Below are positions 46,312 through 54,535 of a DNA stretch of 64,000 nucleotides, one piece after another. A model generated the notes under the pieces. The model was given only the letters and a program-made list of their open reading frames with translations. It was not told where the DNA came from and searched no databases. Position 1 is the first letter of the stretch. Each line of letters starts with the position of its first letter. Origin of the DNA: Microlunatus sagamiharensis (GTDB taxonomy: Bacteria > Actinomycetota > Actinomycetes > Propionibacteriales > Propionibacteriaceae); contig NZ_LT629799.1 of assembly GCF_900105785.1 (NCBI RefSeq), positions 806,001-870,000 on the forward strand, in the 5' to 3' direction. The translations under genes were made by a program, and so were the position numbers.

Positions 46312-47463
46312 TCAGGAGCGGGCGGTCACGAGCGCCAGCGCCTCGTCGACGCCGTCGACCACGTGCACCGCGTCGGCCATCGGCGAGTCGCGGGCCAGGG
46401 CCTCCAGCAGCGGCCAGGCGGGCAGCGTGCGCGTCCAGTGCTCCACGCCGAGCAGCACGAGCGGCGCGGAGCCGAGCCCGCGCGTGGCGTAGTAGCGGTC
46501 GTTCGCGGACTGGAAGACCTCCTGCACCGTCCCCGAGGCCCCGGGCGCGAACACGATCCCGCCGCCGCAGCGGTGCAGCAGCGTGTCCTCGCGCAGCGCG
46601 TTGGCGAAGTACTTGGCGATCTGCGTGCCGAAGACGTTCGTCGGCTCGTGGCCGTAGAACCAGGTCGGCACGCTCAGGCTGGTCCCGGCCCCCTCCGGCG
46701 ACCAGCGCCGACGGACCGCGAAGGCCGCCCCGGCCCAGGCGTCGACGTCGACGGCGTAATCCGGCGACCCGGCGAGCTCGCCCAGCGCGCCGGCCAGGGC
46801 GTCGGCCCGCTCCCCGTCCGCGGCGTCGAGGTACGGGGCGAGGTAGGCGCCGAGGTTCGCCGCCTCCATGGCCCCCGGCCCGCCGCCGGTCAGGACGACC
46901 TTCCCGGCGCGTCCGAGCCCGGCACCGAGCCGCGCGGCGGCCGCGTAGGCCGGGTCGCCGCGTCGCAGCGCGTGCCCGCCCATCACTCCGACTACCCGGG
47001 CGGGGTCGAGCGGCCCGGTCGTGTCGTCCAGCGCGCCGTCGATGCTGTGGTCGTGCAGCGTCGCGGCCAGGTCCGCGGTCAGCGTCCGCCCGCGCCGCGA
47101 CCGGCTCCACGCCCAGGTGGTCGCGTCGGGGCTCTGCGCGTAAGGCGGCTGCGTGCCCGAGGCGTCCACGCCGTAGAGCTCCTCGGGGGAGTAGAGCGTC
47201 GGCCGGTAGGGGTCGAAGGGCACGTCGGGCAGCGCGGGGAAGAGCAGCGCCCCGCGGGCGCGCAGGTCGGCGGCGACGTCGACGGGCTCGGTCGCGAAGC
47301 GGCAGCCGAGGAACACCGAGCCGCGCACGTCGCGGTGCAGCAGCTCGGCCGTCCGTCCGGTGAGGTCGAGCGAGGAGACGAACCAGTCCCGCAGCGCACC
47401 GGCTCGCGCCGAGCGCGCGTCGAAGGTGGCCAGGTCGTCGACCTCGACGCTGCGGGTGCTCAC
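46312..47463 (-). CDS. LOG-type Rossmann nucleotide-binding protein, long form
   Basis: This 383-residue protein has an N-terminal region of about 170 residues without clear relatives. A lysine-decarboxylase-like/LOG domain follows, with GVMGGHALRRGDPAY, the loop LTGGGPGAMEAANLGAY and the second loop APGASGTVQEVFQ (Gly to Ala change in the usual PGGxGT). LOG proteins release free cytokinin-like bases from nucleotides; long forms are less studied, so the role is open. The GTG start is divergent from the aldo/keto reductase. Confidence 0.8.
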   Translation of the reverse strand: MSTRSVEVDDLATFDARSARAGALRDWFVSSLDLTGRTAELLHRDVRGSVFLGCRFATEPVDVAADLRARGALLFPALPDVPFDPYRPTLYSPEELYGVDASGTQPPYAQSPDATTWAWSRSRRGRTLTADLAATLHDHSIDGALDDTTGPLDPARVVGVMGGHALRRGDPAYAAAARLGAGLGRAGKVVLTGGGPGAMEAANLGAYLAPYLDAADGERADALAGALGELAGSPDYAVDVDAWAGAAFAVRRRWSPEGAGTSLSVPTWFYGHEPTNVFGTQIAKYFANALREDTLLHRCGGGIVFAPGASGTVQEVFQSANDRYYATRGLGSAPLVLLGVEHWTRTLPAWPLLEALARDSPMADAVHVVDGVDEALALVTARS

Positions 47464-47555
47464 CCGTCCATCCTGGCGGCTGCCCGCCGGGAGCCGCAGC
47501 GGCGCACCGGAACGGCTGCGGCACGGCCTCGTCGGGAGCGCGGCTGCGGCGCCGG

Positions 47556-47561
47556 TAGCGT
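47556..47561 (+). promoter_or_regulatory. -10 box of the aldo/keto reductase gene, leaderless start
   Basis: TAGCGT (47556-47561), seven bases, then the ATG at 47569. There is no ribosome site between them. Confidence 0.5.
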
Positions 47562-47568
47562 CGAGGGC

Positions 47569-48561
47569 ATGGAAGAGCGCATCCTCGGTCGAACCGAACG
47601 TCCCGTGTCCGTCGTCGGCCTGGGCACCTGGCAGCTCGGCGCCGACTGGGGCGACGTCGAGGAGTCCGACGCCCTCGCGGTGCTCGACGCGGCCGTCGAG
47701 GCCGGGGTCACCGTCTTCGACACCGCCGACGTCTACGGCGACGGCCGCAGCGAGAGCCTGATCGGGCGCTACGTCGCCGATCACGACGACATCGACCTGA
47801 CGGTGGCGACCAAGATGGGACGCCGCCTCGACCAGGTGCCCGAGAACTACGTCCTCGACAACTTCCGCGGCTGGGTCGACCGCTCGCGGCGCAACCTCGG
47901 CGTCGACCAGCTCGACCTCGTCCAGCTGCACTGCCCGCCCACCGCGGTCTTCTCCTCCGACGAGGTCTACGACGCGCTCGACACCCTCGTCGAGGAGGGC
48001 GCGATCGCCGCGTACGGCGTCAGCGTCGAGACCTGCGACGAGGCGCTCACGGCGATCAGCCGCCGGGGGACCGCGACGGTGCAGATCATCCTCAACGTGT
48101 TCCGCCGCAAGCCGCTCGACTTCGTGCTGCCCGCCGCGGCCGAGGCCGGGGTCGGGATCATCGCCCGCGTGCCCCTGGCCAGCGGCCTGCTGAGCGGCCG
48201 CTACGACGAGTCGACGAGGTTCGCCGCGGACGACCACCGCACGTACAACCGCCACGGCGAGGCCTTCGACGCCGGCGAGACGTTCTCCGGGGTGGACTAC
48301 GCCACCGGCGTCCGCGCCGCGCAGGAGTTCTCCCGCCTGGTGGCCGACCTGCCGTTCGAGGCGACGCCCGCGCAGGCCGCGCTGGCCTGGGTCGTCCAGC
48401 AGGCCGGCGTCACCACCGTCATCCCGGGCGCCCGTTCGCCCGAGCAGGCCCGGGCGAACGCCGCCGCGGGAGAGCTGCCGCCCCTGGGGGACGACTTCCT
48501 CGCGGCCGTCGCCGACCTGTACGACCGCGACCTTCGGGAGGCCGTGCACCCGCGCTGGTGA
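47569..48561 (+). CDS. aldo/keto reductase
   Basis: This 330-residue NADPH-dependent TIM-barrel enzyme has the catalytic tetrad regions visible: Asp in TVFDTADVYGDG with the catalytic Tyr, Lys in ATKMGRR, and His in VQLHCPP. The cofactor end has TTVIPGARSPEQARANAAA. The substrate is unknown. The ATG at 47569 agrees with a leaderless -10 box. It converges on a serine hydrolase gene with 27 bases between the stops. Confidence 0.93.
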   Translation: MEERILGRTERPVSVVGLGTWQLGADWGDVEESDALAVLDAAVEAGVTVFDTADVYGDGRSESLIGRYVADHDDIDLTVATKMGRRLDQVPENYVLDNFRGWVDRSRRNLGVDQLDLVQLHCPPTAVFSSDEVYDALDTLVEEGAIAAYGVSVETCDEALTAISRRGTATVQIILNVFRRKPLDFVLPAAAEAGVGIIARVPLASGLLSGRYDESTRFAADDHRTYNRHGEAFDAGETFSGVDYATGVRAAQEFSRLVADLPFEATPAQAALAWVVQQAGVTTVIPGARSPEQARANAAAGELPPLGDDFLAAVADLYDRDLREAVHPRW

Positions 48562-48588
48562 GGCGCGGGCGCACGGTCCTCGCCCCGC

Positions 48589-49983
48589 CTAGCGGGGAGT
48601 GGCCAGCTGGGCGATCGACGGGAAGCCCAGGGGAGCCGTGTGCCAGGTGAGCGTCGAGGTGCCGGACGTGATCCGCACCCGCAGCCGGTGGGGCGTCTCG
48701 ACGAGGACGACGTCGACGGCGAGGCCGTCGGCGTCGACCTCTGCCCGGCTGGCGACCAGCGCGCCCCGGCCGTCGCGCACGGTCAGGTCGGAGCGCAGCC
48801 AGCCGTCGCGGGCGACCGGCACGACCAGCTCGTCGCCGTTCTCGACGAGGCGCAGGACCCAGCCGTCGGTGGTCTCGTCGACCCCGGCCACGGCCAGGCC
48901 GCGCCCGTCGGCGCCGACCGGCGGCACGGCCACGTCGCCCAGCGGGTCGGGCCGGTCGGTGCGGATCGTCTGGTCGATGAGCCGGTCAGCCAGGGCCGCG
49001 TCGGCCTCGGCCGAGCCGGCGGCGTCGAAGGCGGGCAGCAGGTGCGCCCACGCGGCGTCCAGGACGCCCTGCATGTTCGCGGTCGCACCGGTCGTGACCA
49101 GCACGGCGTCCTGCTCGGGCAGCAGCACGACGAACTGCCCGTACGCCCCGTCGCCGCGGACGGTGCCGTGCCGGCCGCGCCAGAACTGGAAGCCGTAGCC
49201 CTGCCGCCAGTCGGGGTTCGGCTCGGCGGGGTTGGGGGTGTGCAGGCTCGTCGCGAGCGCGGCCCAGCCCTCCGGCAGGACCTGGCGGCCCGCGTACGTG
49301 CCGCCGGAGAGGTAGAGCTGGCCGAAGCGCGCGAGGGCCTCCGTGGTCAGGTGCAGCCCGCTGAACCCGATCTCGCGCCCCGCCGGGTGCTGGTCCCACG
49401 TGCCGGGCTCGACGCCGAGCGGCTCGAACAGCCGCGGGCGGAGGTAGTCGGTGAGCGTCTCGCCGCTGACCTCCTGCACGACGGCAGCCAGGGCGTGCGT
49501 GGCGCCGTTGTTGTAGCAGAAGACGCTGCCCGGGTCGGACTCCGGCTCGAGGGTGAGGAAGCCCTGGACGGTGTCGTGGGGGTCGGCTGCGTACGCGCGC
49601 TCGAGGGTGTCCTCGTGGTGCCCGGTGGCCATGGCCGCGAGGTCGCGCAGGGTGAGGGCCGCGGTGCGCGGGCCGACCTCCCCGCGCGGGGCGATGCGGT
49701 CGACCAGGCGGTCGGTGAGCTCCAGGCGGCCCTCGGCCACGGCGAAGCCCAGCGCGGTCGAGGTGAAGCTCTTGCTCAGCGAGTAGAGCAGGGTCTTGTC
49801 GTCCGGGGTGTACGGCGCCCACCAGCCCTGGGCGTACACGCGCCCGTGCCGCAGGAGGGCCAGGCTGTGCAGCTCCTGGTCCGGCGCGGCCGCGAGGGTG
49901 TCGAGGAAGGCCGTGACGCCGGCCGCGTCCACCCCCACCTCGCTCGGCTTGGCGGTGGGCAGGGCGAGGTCGTCGTCTCTCAC
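48589..49983 (-). CDS. beta-lactamase-family serine hydrolase
   Basis: This 464-residue class C/PBP-like hydrolase has the nucleophile motif SLSKS (SxxK, near residue 70), the Tyr-x-Asn motif YNN in VFCYNNGATHAL, and a DGAYGQ segment in place of the KTG triad. The C-terminal 130 residues form a beta domain. No signal peptide is seen, so it is probably cytoplasmic, acting as an esterase, amidase or peptidase. The GTG at 49983 lies six bases after TAACCT, predicting a leaderless transcript. Confidence 0.88.
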   Translation of the reverse strand: MRDDDLALPTAKPSEVGVDAAGVTAFLDTLAAAPDQELHSLALLRHGRVYAQGWWAPYTPDDKTLLYSLSKSFTSTALGFAVAEGRLELTDRLVDRIAPRGEVGPRTAALTLRDLAAMATGHHEDTLERAYAADPHDTVQGFLTLEPESDPGSVFCYNNGATHALAAVVQEVSGETLTDYLRPRLFEPLGVEPGTWDQHPAGREIGFSGLHLTTEALARFGQLYLSGGTYAGRQVLPEGWAALATSLHTPNPAEPNPDWRQGYGFQFWRGRHGTVRGDGAYGQFVVLLPEQDAVLVTTGATANMQGVLDAAWAHLLPAFDAAGSAEADAALADRLIDQTIRTDRPDPLGDVAVPPVGADGRGLAVAGVDETTDGWVLRLVENGDELVVPVARDGWLRSDLTVRDGRGALVASRAEVDADGLAVDVVLVETPHRLRVRITSGTSTLTWHTAPLGFPSIAQLATPR

Positions 49984-49989
49984 CCGGCG

Positions 49990-49995
49990 AGGTTA
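49990..49995 (-). promoter_or_regulatory. -10 box of the serine hydrolase gene, leaderless start
   Basis: TAACCT on the minus strand (49995-49990), six bases, then GTG at 49983. There is no ribosome site between them. Confidence 0.5.
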
Positions 49996-50051
49996 GGCGT
50001 GGCCCTGCCGACGGGCGGGAGAGGGGCCGGGTGAGGCTTCAGATGAGGTGC

Positions 50052-50082
50052 GACCCGGGTGCGGCACGGCCGCACCCGGGTC
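50052..50082 (-). terminator. strong hairpin terminator after the azoreductase gene
   Basis: GACCCGGGTGCGGC (50052-50065) and GCCGCACCCGGGTC (50069-50082) form a perfect 14-bp stem with a three-base ACG loop, 23 bases beyond the azoreductase stop on the minus strand. There is no U tract. It insulates the serine hydrolase promoter. Confidence 0.75.
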
Positions 50083-50105
50083 CTCGTGGCGGTGACGCCG
50101 ACGGC

Positions 50106-50762
50106 TCAGGCGGCGACGTCGCGGCGGGCGCGCCCGAGGTTGGAGCCGTGCTCGCGCGCGACCGTCTCGGTCTCGGCGCGCAGCTCGGCGGCCATCTCCT
50201 TGAACTGGTCGAGGGCGGGGTTGACCCCGACGAGCGTGAAGTCCGCCTCCGTCACGGTGAGGTCCAGGCCCCAGACGTCGGCGAGGATGCGGCGCATCCA
50301 CGGGGTCGCGTGGTCCCAGCCCTCGCGCGGGGTGCCCGCGCGGTAGTTGCCGCCGCGCACGACCACGAGCTCGGCCGGCTTGCCGGCGAGGGTCGTCGTG
50401 CCGGGACCCATGCGCGGGTCGGTGATGACCAGGTCCACCCAGGCCTTGAAGTGCTGGGAGACGCCGAAGTTGAACAGCGGGACGGCGAACAGCAGCGCGT
50501 CGGCCTCGACCAGCTCGTCGACGAGGGTCGCGGCCAGGGCCACGGCCTCCGCCTGAGCCGGGGTGCGCTGGTCCTCGCCGACGAACCCGGCGGTGACGGC
50601 GTCGCCCCAGGCCGTCGCCGGGATCACGTCGGTGCCCACGTGACGACGCAGGACGCGCTCGCCCGGGTTGGCCTCGGTCCACGCGGCCTCGACGACGTCG
50701 GCCACCGCGCGGCTGTGCGAGCCCTCCACCCGGAAGCTCGAGTCCAGTCGGAAGAGAGTCAT
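50106..50762 (-). CDS. FMN-dependent NADH-azoreductase / quinone reductase
   Basis: This 218-residue flavodoxin-like-fold protein of the AzoR type starts TLFRLDSSFRVEGSHSRAVAD (FMN phosphate loop). It has LLFAVPLFNFGVSQHFKAWVD (isoalloxazine and dimer contact) and VVVRGGNYRAG. Such enzymes reduce quinones and azo compounds with two electrons. The ATG at 50762 follows GGAG. It is divergent from an HxlR regulator across a perfect palindrome, which implies control by that regulator. Confidence 0.88.
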   Translation of the reverse strand: MTLFRLDSSFRVEGSHSRAVADVVEAAWTEANPGERVLRRHVGTDVIPATAWGDAVTAGFVGEDQRTPAQAEAVALAATLVDELVEADALLFAVPLFNFGVSQHFKAWVDLVITDPRMGPGTTTLAGKPAELVVVRGGNYRAGTPREGWDHATPWMRRILADVWGLDLTVTEADFTLVGVNPALDQFKEMAAELRAETETVAREHGSNLGRARRDVAA

Positions 50763-50789
50763 GGTGTTCTCCACTACTAGGTTCTGAGT

Positions 50790-50808
50790 CGCTAGGATTT
50801 TCCTAGCG
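50790..50808. promoter_or_regulatory. perfect palindromic operator between azoreductase and HxlR genes
   Basis: CGCTAGGATTTTCCTAGCG has 8-base arms around TTT. Five CTAG words lie within about 60 bases here (50777-50833), although CTAG is rare in such GC-rich DNA. TAGACT (50831-50836) ahead of hxlR is a likely -10. The palindrome is the best candidate binding site of the HxlR protein for both promoters. Confidence 0.75.
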
Positions 50809-50855
50809 GATAGCCCGATGCTAGCACGGCTAGACTGGGCCGCAAGGAGGCAGCG

Positions 50856-51257
50856 ATGACGCAGACGGTGGACCCCGCGAGCGGCTCGACGACGGGCGAG
50901 GCGGGTGCGTGCGCGGCCGTGGCGTCGGCCTGCGCGGAGGCGGCCCCGACGATCGTCCGCTGCGACGCGGCCCTGACCCACGTCTTCGAGATCCTCGGCA
51001 AGCGCTGGAACGGCGTGATCGTGGGGGCGCTGTCGACCGGGCCCGCGTCCTTCTCCCAGCTCGCCCGCGGGGTGATTGGCATCAGCGACTCCGTGCTCTC
51101 CGACCGGCTGTCCGGCCTGGCCGGCGCCGGGATCGTCACCCGGGTCGTCGAGAGCGGTCCACCGGTGTCGGTGTCCTACGAGCTCACCGACGCGGGACGC
51201 GCCCTGCTGCCCGCGATGGACGAGCTCCGGCGCTGGGCCGAGCACCACCTCGTCTGA
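50856..51257 (+). CDS. HxlR-family (DUF24) transcriptional regulator, probably redox/quinone-sensing
   Basis: This 133-residue winged-helix regulator has the HxlR core HVFEILGKRWNGVIVGAL, then FSQLARGVIGISDSVLSDRL and YELTDAGRALLPAMDELRRWA. Cys36 (IVRCDAAL) lies at the position of the redox-sensing Cys of YodB and QorR type members; two further Cys in the tail are less conserved. Known relatives repress azoreductase and quinone reductase genes until electrophiles modify this Cys. AAGGAGG precedes the ATG. Confidence 0.9.
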   Translation: MTQTVDPASGSTTGEAGACAAVASACAEAAPTIVRCDAALTHVFEILGKRWNGVIVGALSTGPASFSQLARGVIGISDSVLSDRLSGLAGAGIVTRVVESGPPVSVSYELTDAGRALLPAMDELRRWAEHHLV

Positions 51258-51300
51258 GCGGTCGGCCCGGGCCCTGAACGAGCTGTAGGCCCGTGCTCCA

Positions 51301-51350
51301 GGTCAAACTTTTACCTTCTCAGCGCTTCTGAGTTCATTTCTCAGTTTCCT
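51301..51350 (+). promoter_or_regulatory. AT-rich regulatory patch ahead of the polysaccharide island
   Basis: This 50-base stretch is far richer in A and T than the rest of the window. TTCTCAG occurs at 51316-51322 and again at 51338-51344, 22 bases apart (two helical turns). CTGAG (51328-51332) lies between and forms dyads with both. It probably contains the promoter and a regulator site for the genes from 51459 on. No clear -10 was fixed. Confidence 0.4.
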
Positions 51351-51458
51351 CCCACGGCCGCACCCGCCCGGGTGAGGATGGCAGCGGCTCGGGGGGGCTG
51401 GCCGAGGCGACGACGCCTCTCTCCCGTGCACGCGCTCGTCGCACTCGGGGGGAACGTC

Positions 51459-52052
51459 ATGCGCGCACCAGGGCTCGACCCTGCCGTCTTCGTGCACCCG
51501 CAAGGGGTGTGCGAGTCGGCGGACGTCGGCGTCGGCACGAGGGTCTGGGCCTTCGCCCACGTCCTCGACGGCGCGCGCGTCGGCGCCGGCTGCAACGTCT
51601 GCGACGGCGCGTTCGTCGAGGGCGGTGCCGTCCTCGGGGACCGCGTCACGGTCAAGAACCAGGTGATGGTCTTCGCCGGGGTGACGGTGGCCGACGACGT
51701 CTTCCTCGGCCCGGGCGTCACCTTCACCAACGACCTCAACCCGCGCGCGCACGTGCGCCACTCGGTCGACGAGCTCGTGCCGACCTGGGTCGACGAGGGC
51801 GCCACCCTGGGCGCCCGCGTCACGGTCGTCTGCGGGGTCACCATCGGCGCGAACGCCTTCGTCGGTGCGGGTGCCGTGGTCACGCGCGACGTGCCCGCGT
51901 ACGCCTTCGTCGTCGGCAACCCGGCCCGCCAGATCGGCTGGGCCTGCCGCTGCGGGCGCCGTCTGGACCCCGACCTGCGCTGCTCCTGCGGCCGGGCGTG
52001 GGCGCTCGACGGCGACGGCCTCGTCGAGAGCGGAGCGCTGTCGTGTACGTGA
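51459..52052 (+). CDS. left-handed beta-helix N-acetyltransferase (WlbB/WbpD-like)
   Basis: This 197-residue hexapeptide-repeat acyltransferase has repeats from about residue 15 to 140 (VGVGTRVWAFAHVLDGARVGAGC and similar) and the family signature FLGPGVTFTNDLNPRA. These enzymes acetylate UDP-amino sugars for surface polysaccharide. The C-terminus adds a Cys4 cluster CRCGRRLDPDLRCSCG that probably binds zinc. The ATG at 51459 follows a purine-rich GGGGGGAA; an earlier ATG would add an unconserved tail. First gene of the polysaccharide island. Confidence 0.88.
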   Translation: MRAPGLDPAVFVHPQGVCESADVGVGTRVWAFAHVLDGARVGAGCNVCDGAFVEGGAVLGDRVTVKNQVMVFAGVTVADDVFLGPGVTFTNDLNPRAHVRHSVDELVPTWVDEGATLGARVTVVCGVTIGANAFVGAGAVVTRDVPAYAFVVGNPARQIGWACRCGRRLDPDLRCSCGRAWALDGDGLVESGALSCT

Positions 52053-53404
52053 CGCTGCGCGGCGCCGCGCCCACGAGCACCACGCCCGCGGAGAGCCCCG
52101 CCTCGGCCGCGGGCGTGGCCCCGGCGCCGGGTCCGGAGGCAGCTGCGCGGGCCGGGCGCGCCGGTCGCCGGGTCCCCGGGGTCGTGCTCGCCCTCGGCTT
52201 CACCAGCCTCTTCACCGACATCTCCTCGGAGGCGGTCACGGCGATCCTGCCGCTGTACGTGACCGCCGTGCTCGGCCTCGGGCCCGCGGCGTACGGCTTC
52301 GTCGACGGCGTCTACCAGGGGGCCGCCTCGCTGGTCCGAGTCCTCGGCGGCTGGTGGGCCGACCGCAGCGGGCGGCCCAAGCTGGTCGCCGTCCTCGGCT
52401 ACGGCATCTCCGCGGCGTCGCGGGTGCTCCTGCTGCCGGTCACCGGGGTAGCCGCGCTGACCGGTGTCGTCGCCCTCGACCGGGTCGGGAAAGGCCTGCG
52501 CACCGGTCCGCGCGACGCGATGATCGCGGCGGCGAGCACGCCGGAGCGGCTCGGGCGCAACTTCGGCGTGCACCGCGCGCTCGACACCGCCGGTGCCGTC
52601 GCCGGTCCGCTGCTCGCCTTCGGGGTCCTGTCGGCCGTCCCCGCCGGGCTCGCCGGCTACCGGGCCGTCTTCGTGCTCAGCGTCGCGGCCGCGGTCGCGG
52701 GGCTGGCGGTGCTGCTGCTCGCCGTCCCGCGCCGGGTGGGGGACCCGGCGACGGGCGGCGTCGCGGTGGGTGAGGTCGGCGGGCCGGGCGCCGGGGACGT
52801 CCCGGCCCGCTGGCGCTGGCGCGACCTCGCCGACCGCCGGCTGCGGTCCCTGCTGGTCGCCTCCGCGCTGCTCGGCCTGCTCACGGTCGGCGACGGCTTC
52901 CTCTACCTGGTGCTGGCCGACGCCGGCGGCATCGGGCTCACCTGGTTCCCGCTGCTGATGGTCGGCACCAACGCGGCCTACTTCGTCCTCGCCGTGCCCG
53001 TGGGGCGGCTCGCCGACCGCGTCGGCCGCGCCCGGGTGCTCGTCGGCGGCCACGTCGTCCTCGTCGTGGCGTACGTCGTCGCCGCGACCACCGGCTCCCA
53101 CCTCGTCGGCGTCGTCGGCGTCCTGCTGCTGCTCGGCTGCTTCTACGCCGCGACCGACGGCGTCGTCAGCGCCCTGGCCAGCCAGGCGGTGCCGGCCGCG
53201 AGCCGTGCGACGGGGATCGCCTCGGTCCAGACCGCGGTGGGGCTCAGCCGCTTCGCCTCCTCGGTCTGCTTCGGCCTGCTCTGGCAGCTCACGAGCCGTT
53301 CCGTCGCGCTGCTCGCCGTCGGCCTCGCGCTCGCGGTCGCCGTCCCCGTCGCCGCCCGGCTGCTGCGCGGCGTCGCCCGGCCGGTGGTGGAGGTCGCGCC
53401 GTGA
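52049..53404 (+). CDS. major facilitator superfamily transporter
   Basis: This 451-residue protein has about twelve membrane helices and MFS loop motifs, GGWWADRSGRPKL between helices 2 and 3 and GRLADRVGRARVL in the second half. After helix 4 it has DRVGKGLRTGPRDAMIAA, typical of an actinobacterial drug or solute exporter group. The substrate is unknown; context suggests export linked to polysaccharide assembly. The GTG at 52049 overlaps the previous stop in GTGA; GTG at 52043 is an alternative. Its stop overlaps the next gene in GTGA. Confidence 0.88.
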   Translation: MTLRGAAPTSTTPAESPASAAGVAPAPGPEAAARAGRAGRRVPGVVLALGFTSLFTDISSEAVTAILPLYVTAVLGLGPAAYGFVDGVYQGAASLVRVLGGWWADRSGRPKLVAVLGYGISAASRVLLLPVTGVAALTGVVALDRVGKGLRTGPRDAMIAAASTPERLGRNFGVHRALDTAGAVAGPLLAFGVLSAVPAGLAGYRAVFVLSVAAAVAGLAVLLLAVPRRVGDPATGGVAVGEVGGPGAGDVPARWRWRDLADRRLRSLLVASALLGLLTVGDGFLYLVLADAGGIGLTWFPLLMVGTNAAYFVLAVPVGRLADRVGRARVLVGGHVVLVVAYVVAATTGSHLVGVVGVLLLLGCFYAATDGVVSALASQAVPAASRATGIASVQTAVGLSRFASSVCFGLLWQLTSRSVALLAVGLALAVAVPVAARLLRGVARPVVEVAP

Positions 53405-54474
53405 CCCGGGGCCGGCTGCTCGTGCTCGGAGGTGTCGTCGCGGCCTGCGTGGCGCTCGTCGTCGTCTACGTCCTCCAGGTCCGCCACGCCGGGCAGGTCA
53501 GCGCGGCGACAGCGCCGCCGGTCGCCACGGTGCCGATGGGCGGGGTGCTGGCCGTGCCGCACGTCGTGTTCCGCAGCACGACCCTGGGGGCCGACTACGG
53601 CCGGCTCGCCGCCGTCCCGCTGTCCGACCCGTCGGGTCCTCGGGCGCTCGGCGGCGTCAGCTGCGAGCGGGTCTACGCGACCGCCTCGAGCGGGGTGTGC
53701 GTGACGGCCTCCGGCGGCATGGCCCCCACGTACGCGGTCTCGACCCTCGACGCCGGCCTGGCCCCGACCGCCTCCGCCGCCCTGGCGGGGCTGCCGAGCC
53801 GGGCGCGGATGTCGAGCGACGGGCGGCTCGTCGCGACGACCACCTTCATCAGCGGCCACTCCTACGCCTCCGCCTCCTTCTCCACCGCGACCGTCATCCG
53901 TGACGGCGGTCGGGCGCTGCCCAACCTCGAGACCTGGACGACCTTCCTGCCCGACGGCCAGCGCCTGGTGGCCGCCGACCGCAACTACTGGGGCGTCACC
54001 TTCGCCGCCGACGACGACACCTTCTACGCGACGGCGGCCTCGGGCGGCACGACCTGGCTGGTGCGCGGCAGCATCCGGGCGCGGACGATGCGCGCCCTGC
54101 GCACCGACGCCGAGTGCCCCTCGCTCTCGCCCGACGGGCGCCACGTCGCGTACAAGAAGCGGCTCGGCAACCCGACGCCAGGCGTCTGGCGCCTCGCCAC
54201 CCTCGACCTCGCCAGCGGCGCGGAGACGCTGCTCGCCGAGACCCGTGACGTCGACGACCAGATGGAGTGGTTCGACGACGCCTCTGTCCTCTACGCCCTG
54301 CCCCGCACCGGCACGGAGGCCACGACCTCCGACGTCTGGCGCGTCCCCTCCGACGGGACCGGCCAGCCGGCCGTGCTCGTCCCGAACGCCTCCTCACCCG
54401 CGGTCGTGGCCGCACCCGCCGCCGGCCCCACGCCCGCGGCGGTTCAGACCCCCGAACCCCGCACCACCTCCTAA
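53401..54474 (+). CDS. membrane-anchored TolB-like beta-propeller protein
   Basis: This 357-residue protein has a single N-terminal membrane anchor (about residues 5-27, LLVLGGVVAACVALVVVYVL) and an extracytoplasmic propeller. WD40-like/TolB repeats recur, for example SSDGRLVATTTF, LPDGQRLVAADRN and LSPDGRHVAYKK. The C-terminal tail is rich in Pro, Ala and Thr. The function is unknown; it may bind the polymer or an assembly partner. The GTG start overlaps the MFS stop. Its own stop codon overlaps a ribosome site (AAGGAG) for the small frame that follows. Confidence 0.82.
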   Translation: MTRGRLLVLGGVVAACVALVVVYVLQVRHAGQVSAATAPPVATVPMGGVLAVPHVVFRSTTLGADYGRLAAVPLSDPSGPRALGGVSCERVYATASSGVCVTASGGMAPTYAVSTLDAGLAPTASAALAGLPSRARMSSDGRLVATTTFISGHSYASASFSTATVIRDGGRALPNLETWTTFLPDGQRLVAADRNYWGVTFAADDDTFYATAASGGTTWLVRGSIRARTMRALRTDAECPSLSPDGRHVAYKKRLGNPTPGVWRLATLDLASGAETLLAETRDVDDQMEWFDDASVLYALPRTGTEATTSDVWRVPSDGTGQPAVLVPNASSPAVVAAPAAGPTPAAVQTPEPRTTS

Positions 54475-54486
54475 GGAGTACGACCG

Positions 54487-54534
54487 ATGACGATCTGCTC
54501 GTCCTTGACGACCTCCGCCCGACGGGCGCGCTGA
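54487..54534 (+). CDS. 15-residue small open frame ahead of the glycosyltransferase gene
   Basis: ATG at 54487 is preceded at ideal spacing by AAGGAG (54473-54478) and encodes MTICSSLTTSARRAR. It stops at 54534, one base before the glycosyltransferase GTG at 54536, which has no ribosome site of its own. This looks like a translated leader that delivers ribosomes to the next gene by termination-reinitiation. Whether the peptide itself matters is unknown. Confidence 0.5.
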   Translation: MTICSSLTTSARRAR

Positions 54535-54535
54535 C

